Positions 4,889 to 7,032 of a stretch of 7,032 nucleotides of DNA are shown here, piece by piece (position 1 is the stretch's first letter; each line of letters starts with the position of its first letter). Under the pieces are notes generated by a model, which was not told where the DNA came from, did no database searches, and saw only the letters and a list, made by a program, of their open reading frames with translations. The DNA comes from Pyrinomonadaceae bacterium (GTDB taxonomy: Bacteria; Acidobacteriota; Blastocatellia; Pyrinomonadales; Pyrinomonadaceae): NCBI GenBank assembly GCA_026786155.1, contig JAJAYR010000182.1, positions 1 to 7,032 on the forward strand, given 5' to 3'. Both the position numbers and the translations under genes were made by a program.

Positions 4889-5680
4889 GTGAAAATTTCC
4901 GCCGTCATTATTGCTTTTAACGAAGAAAATAAAATAGCCGAAGCAATTGAATCGGTCGCTTGGGCTGACGAAATTTTAGTCGTTGATTCGGAAAGCACCG
5001 ACATAACACGGACGATTGCCGAACGATTGGGCGCGAAAGTTTTGGTTAATAAGTGGCACGGGTTTTCCAAACAAAAACAGTTTGCCGCCGACCGCGCCGC
5101 GCACGATTGGATTTTCAGTCTCGATGCCGACGAGCGCGTTTCAGATGAATTGAAGGCGGAACTTTTACGATTGAAAAATGCGATTGAAAGTGATTTGGCT
5201 GACGGTTATCGGATTCCGCGTCTGTCGTTTTATATGAATCGCCCGATTCGGCACGGCGGCTGGTATCCCGATTGGCAGCTGCGATTTTTTAATCGGCGAA
5301 AAGGAAAATGGAAAGACGTTTTGATTCACGAATCAATCGAAATGGCGGAAAATTCACGAGTTGAAAAATTGAAAGGCGACATTCTGCATTTCAGCGTCGA
5401 AGACGTTTCGCATCATCACCAGATGATTGGCACACGCTACGCGCCGCTCGCCGCCCGGCAGATGTTCGAGCGCGGCAGACGAACTTCCGCCGCGAAAATT
5501 TTCACCGCCGGAGCGACGGCTTTTCTGCAAACTTACGTTTTAAAAGGTGGTTTTCTCGACGGTCTCGCCGGTTTTGCCATCGCCCGTTTTGCAGCGCATC
5601 ACGCATTTTTGAAACATCTGCTTTTGTGGGAAATGCAGCAAGCGAGTCGTGAGTCGAGAGAAGCGAGTCGTGAGTCGTAA
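4889..5680 (+). CDS. Family 2 glycosyltransferase, WaaE/KdtX-like
   Basis: The 263-residue GT-A-fold enzyme probably transfers a sugar from a nucleotide-sugar onto LPS core or another cell-surface glycan at the cytoplasmic face of the membrane. The N-terminus ISAVIIAFNEENKIAEAIES (3-22) and ADEILVVDSESTD (26-38) are the nucleotide-binding start of GT2; WIFSLDADERVS (74-85) holds the metal-binding DxD (Asp79, Asp81). GGWYPDWQLRFF (123-134) and the VLIHESI segment (144-150) are typical of the WaaE/KdtX subgroup, where the acidic residue of the HE pair is a likely catalytic base. A hydrophobic, aromatic C-terminal part (about 202-246) suggests membrane attachment. The GTG start at 4889 places the conserved strand immediately; no good Shine-Dalgarno site precedes it. 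The last 12 residues (ASRESREASRES) come from a 21-nt DNA repeat. Acceptor and sugar cannot be told from sequence, and no LPS genes are adjacent. Confidence 0.88.
   Translation: MKISAVIIAFNEENKIAEAIESVAWADEILVVDSESTDITRTIAERLGAKVLVNKWHGFSKQKQFAADRAAHDWIFSLDADERVSDELKAELLRLKNAIESDLADGYRIPRLSFYMNRPIRHGGWYPDWQLRFFNRRKGKWKDVLIHESIEMAENSRVEKLKGDILHFSVEDVSHHHQMIGTRYAPLAARQMFERGRRTSAAKIFTAGATAFLQTYVLKGGFLDGLAGFAIARFAAHHAFLKHLLLWEMQQASRESREASRES
5640..5677 (+). repeat. In-frame 21-nt direct repeat at the 3' end of the glycosyltransferase gene
   Basis: Two identical 17-nt copies, AAGCGAGTCGTGAGTCG (5640-5656 and 5661-5677), are separated by AGAG, giving a 21-nt period. Each unit also contains GAGTCG twice. 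Because 21 is a multiple of three, the repeat adds seven-residue blocks (ASRESRE) to the protein and the stop codon follows immediately. It looks like slippage-prone simple-repeat expansion that has captured the C-terminus. Confidence 0.8.
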
Positions 5681-5756
5681 CGGCGCGTTACAACTAATAC
5701 AAATTTACTCACATCAAACTTTCGGTTTTACAAATTTTCGCGCTATATTCTAATTT

Positions 5757-6398
5757 ATGGAAAGAAATATCATTTCGATTTTCGCCGTCCTCATTTTCGC
5801 GTCCGCCGTGTTCGCTCAAAAAGGCGTTGACACGCAAACCAAAAAGATTCAGGACGAAGGCGTCAAATCCACCGGCACGCCGCAGCGCAGCAATGAGCCG
5901 AATCGGTCGTTTGACTTCGGCAAAGGTAAAACCAAAACGCGGACGCAGTTGGCAAATCCGTATCGAATGAATTCGCGCCGCGACATTTTGATTGAAAACG
6001 TGCTGAATGTTTTTGCCGAACAGAAATTGATTGTCAACGACGCAGCTTCGAGAAAATCGGACGGCATCGTCGTTACCGAGCCGTATGTTTTCGCCAAAGG
6101 CGCGGTCATCACGCGCAACGAGTTGAATCGTTACGCGATTCTGCCGAACTCAGATGCTTCATGGACGCGCGGGCGTTATACTTTGACGGTCGAAATTCAA
6201 TCAATTGACGGCATGCAAAATAATGTTTCGGTAACGGCGAAGGTCGAAGGTCGTTCGGAAAACGGTTTGCTTTCCGAATGGACGACTTTGCAAAGCACGG
6301 GCGCGGCGGAAGACGAATTTCTCGCCAAATTAGTCGAAATGGTAACGGGAAAAAATGTTGACGCTCCGCAGGTCATTGAGCCGGACAATCAAAAATAA
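5757..6398 (+). CDS. Exported protein of unknown function
   Basis: The 213-residue product starts with a short charged n-region and a hydrophobic core (NIISIFAVLIFASAVFA), with a probable signal-peptidase I site after Ala20 (VFA-Q). There is no lipobox cysteine; the mature protein is soluble and would sit in the periplasm or outside. Residues 21-70 are polar, rich in K, T and G, and probably disordered. Residues 74-198 look like one compact alpha/beta domain: helix RRDILIENVLNVFAEQK (74-90), strands around IVVTEPYVF (104-112), YTLTVEIQSI (141-150) and NNVSVTAKVEGR (155-166), then helix EDEFLAKLVEMVTG (185-198). The layout recalls small outer-membrane-accessory domains such as the BamC type, but no diagnostic motif allows that name. 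Just upstream is an AT-rich TATATT about 7 nt before the ATG and no clear Shine-Dalgarno site, so the leader may be very short. The next gene begins one base after the stop. Confidence 0.75.
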   Translation: MERNIISIFAVLIFASAVFAQKGVDTQTKKIQDEGVKSTGTPQRSNEPNRSFDFGKGKTKTRTQLANPYRMNSRRDILIENVLNVFAEQKLIVNDAASRKSDGIVVTEPYVFAKGAVITRNELNRYAILPNSDASWTRGRYTLTVEIQSIDGMQNNVSVTAKVEGRSENGLLSEWTTLQSTGAAEDEFLAKLVEMVTGKNVDAPQVIEPDNQK

Positions 6399-6399
6399 A

Positions 6400-6924
6400 A
6401 TGTTTCGGAATTTTATAAATTTAACTTTCACTTTGTTTTTAGTTTTGACGACGGTTGCTTTCGCCAACGCTCAAGCCGATGCTTCGACGCACAGCGGCAA
6501 ACCGCCGAAGGAAGATTTGCCGAAAGGCATTCAGGAATCGCTCGCTAAACAGCGCATCGAACGCGAGAAAAAAGATTTTGACGAAATGCTCGAACGCGGC
6601 GAGGAAGCATTGAAACTCACCGAACAGTTAGAAAAATCCTTCGCTCAAAATAACCATTTTTCGACCGAAGACCAAAAAAAATTAGAGCGTCTGGAAAAAG
6701 TCGTCAAAAAAATACGCAATGAAATGGGCGGCGACGGCGATGATGAAACAATCGAAAATAAACCTTCGTCAATCGCCGACGCATTGAAAATTTTGAAAAA
6801 CGGCACGTCCAGTCTCGTTGACGAATTAAAGAAGACTTCCCGTTACACCATTTCCGTCGTCGCGGTGCAAAGTTCAAACGCGCTTTTAAATGTCGTGCAG
6901 TTTCTCCGATTTCGCAAAAATTAA
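6400..6924 (+). CDS. Exported coiled-coil protein of unknown function
   Basis: I chose the ATG at 6400, giving 174 residues. It begins one base after the preceding stop and directly yields a signal peptide (MFRNFINLTFTLFLVLTTVAFANA), with cleavage after Ala24 (ANA-Q). An earlier in-frame start at 6355 would add 15 residues inside the upstream gene and spoil the signal. The mature part is highly charged. Residues 46-82 and 90-108 are K/E-rich helices likely to form coiled coils, then comes an acidic linker (GGDGDDETIEN, 110-120), a helix (SSIADALKILKNGTSSLVDELKK, about 123-145), and a hydrophobic C-terminal stretch (ISVVAVQSSNALLNVVQFL, 151-169) ending in FRKN. That stretch is amphipathic at best and could touch the membrane. 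Translation is probably coupled to the upstream exported protein, so the two may work together. I do not recognise the family. Confidence 0.72.
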   Translation: MFRNFINLTFTLFLVLTTVAFANAQADASTHSGKPPKEDLPKGIQESLAKQRIEREKKDFDEMLERGEEALKLTEQLEKSFAQNNHFSTEDQKKLERLEKVVKKIRNEMGGDGDDETIENKPSSIADALKILKNGTSSLVDELKKTSRYTISVVAVQSSNALLNVVQFLRFRKN

Positions 6925-7032
6925 ATGATTTTGAATTCTGCAAGTTGAATGTCCGCAAGTTGAATGATTGAACCGGCATTTTTATCGAATAAACAGCGAA
7001 TAGTTAATAGCGAACAACGAATAGCTCTGCGC
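6925..7032. other. Non-coding tail with short degenerate repeats
   Basis: After the last stop there is no ORF and no terminator hairpin that I can see. GCAAGTTGAATG occurs twice with a 15-nt period (6940-6951 and 6955-6966), and CGAATAG with related variants recurs at about 6995-7024. These look like simple slipped repeats of the same flavour as the 21-nt repeat in the glycosyltransferase gene. Confidence 0.5.

Noticed and set aside
6355..6399. Earlier start for the second exported protein
   Set aside because: It lies inside the preceding gene and would put 15 mostly basic residues ahead of an otherwise clean signal peptide.
1..7032. CRISPR arrays, tRNA or rRNA genes, insertion-sequence transposases
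   Set aside because: No regularly spaced repeats, cloverleaf pattern, rRNA sequence or transposase reading frame was seen on either strand.

Overview
The window centres on a compact light-harvesting operon on the minus strand, reading from about 4177 down to 442. It encodes a microbial rhodopsin, a CrtY-type lycopene beta-cyclase, a Brp/Blh-type beta-carotene dioxygenase and an FMN-binding PNPOx-like (split-barrel) protein. A bidirectional terminator-like hairpin lies at 353-382. The two enzymes form the path lycopene to beta-carotene to retinal, and retinal is the rhodopsin chromophore. No lycopene-forming genes (crtE, crtB, crtI) are present here, so lycopene must be made elsewhere in the genome. 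The rhodopsin has a D-T-K motif in helix C (Asp121, Thr125, Lys132), as in the Exiguobacterium sibiricum rhodopsin, rather than the D-T-E of ordinary proteorhodopsins. It also has a glycine (Gly178) where bacteriorhodopsin has Trp138, the position that opens the carotenoid-antenna window in xanthorhodopsin. Both points suggest an outward proton pump that might carry a carotenoid antenna.

Layout. Positions 1-441 hold no intact gene. They contain the possible start of a gene leaving the left edge, a degraded fragment resembling the nuclease tip of a polymorphic (Rhs-type) toxin, a 72-bp near-perfect palindrome with REPIN/MITE-like character, and the operon terminator. Positions 442-4177 are the rhodopsin operon. 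It has a possible 29-codon small ORF between rhodopsin and crtY, an 89-bp crtY/blh overlap, and a 9-nt gap from blh to the flavoprotein gene. Positions 4178-4888 are a 711-bp AT-richer spacer with small inverted repeats and no convincing gene. On the plus strand follow a family 2 glycosyltransferase of the WaaE/KdtX type (4889-5680), whose 3' end is an in-frame 21-nt repeat, and two adjacent small exported proteins of unknown function (5757-6398 and 6400-6924). The last 108 bases are non-coding with short degenerate repeats.

Organism. Shine-Dalgarno sites such as AAGGAG, GTG starts, a WaaE-like LPS-type glycosyltransferase and small exported proteins point to a Gram-negative heterotroph of middling GC. 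The style of the intergenic repeats and the hypothetical proteins reminds me of Acidobacteriota (Blastocatellia-like) genomes. This is an impression only; the sequence alone does not fix the phylum.
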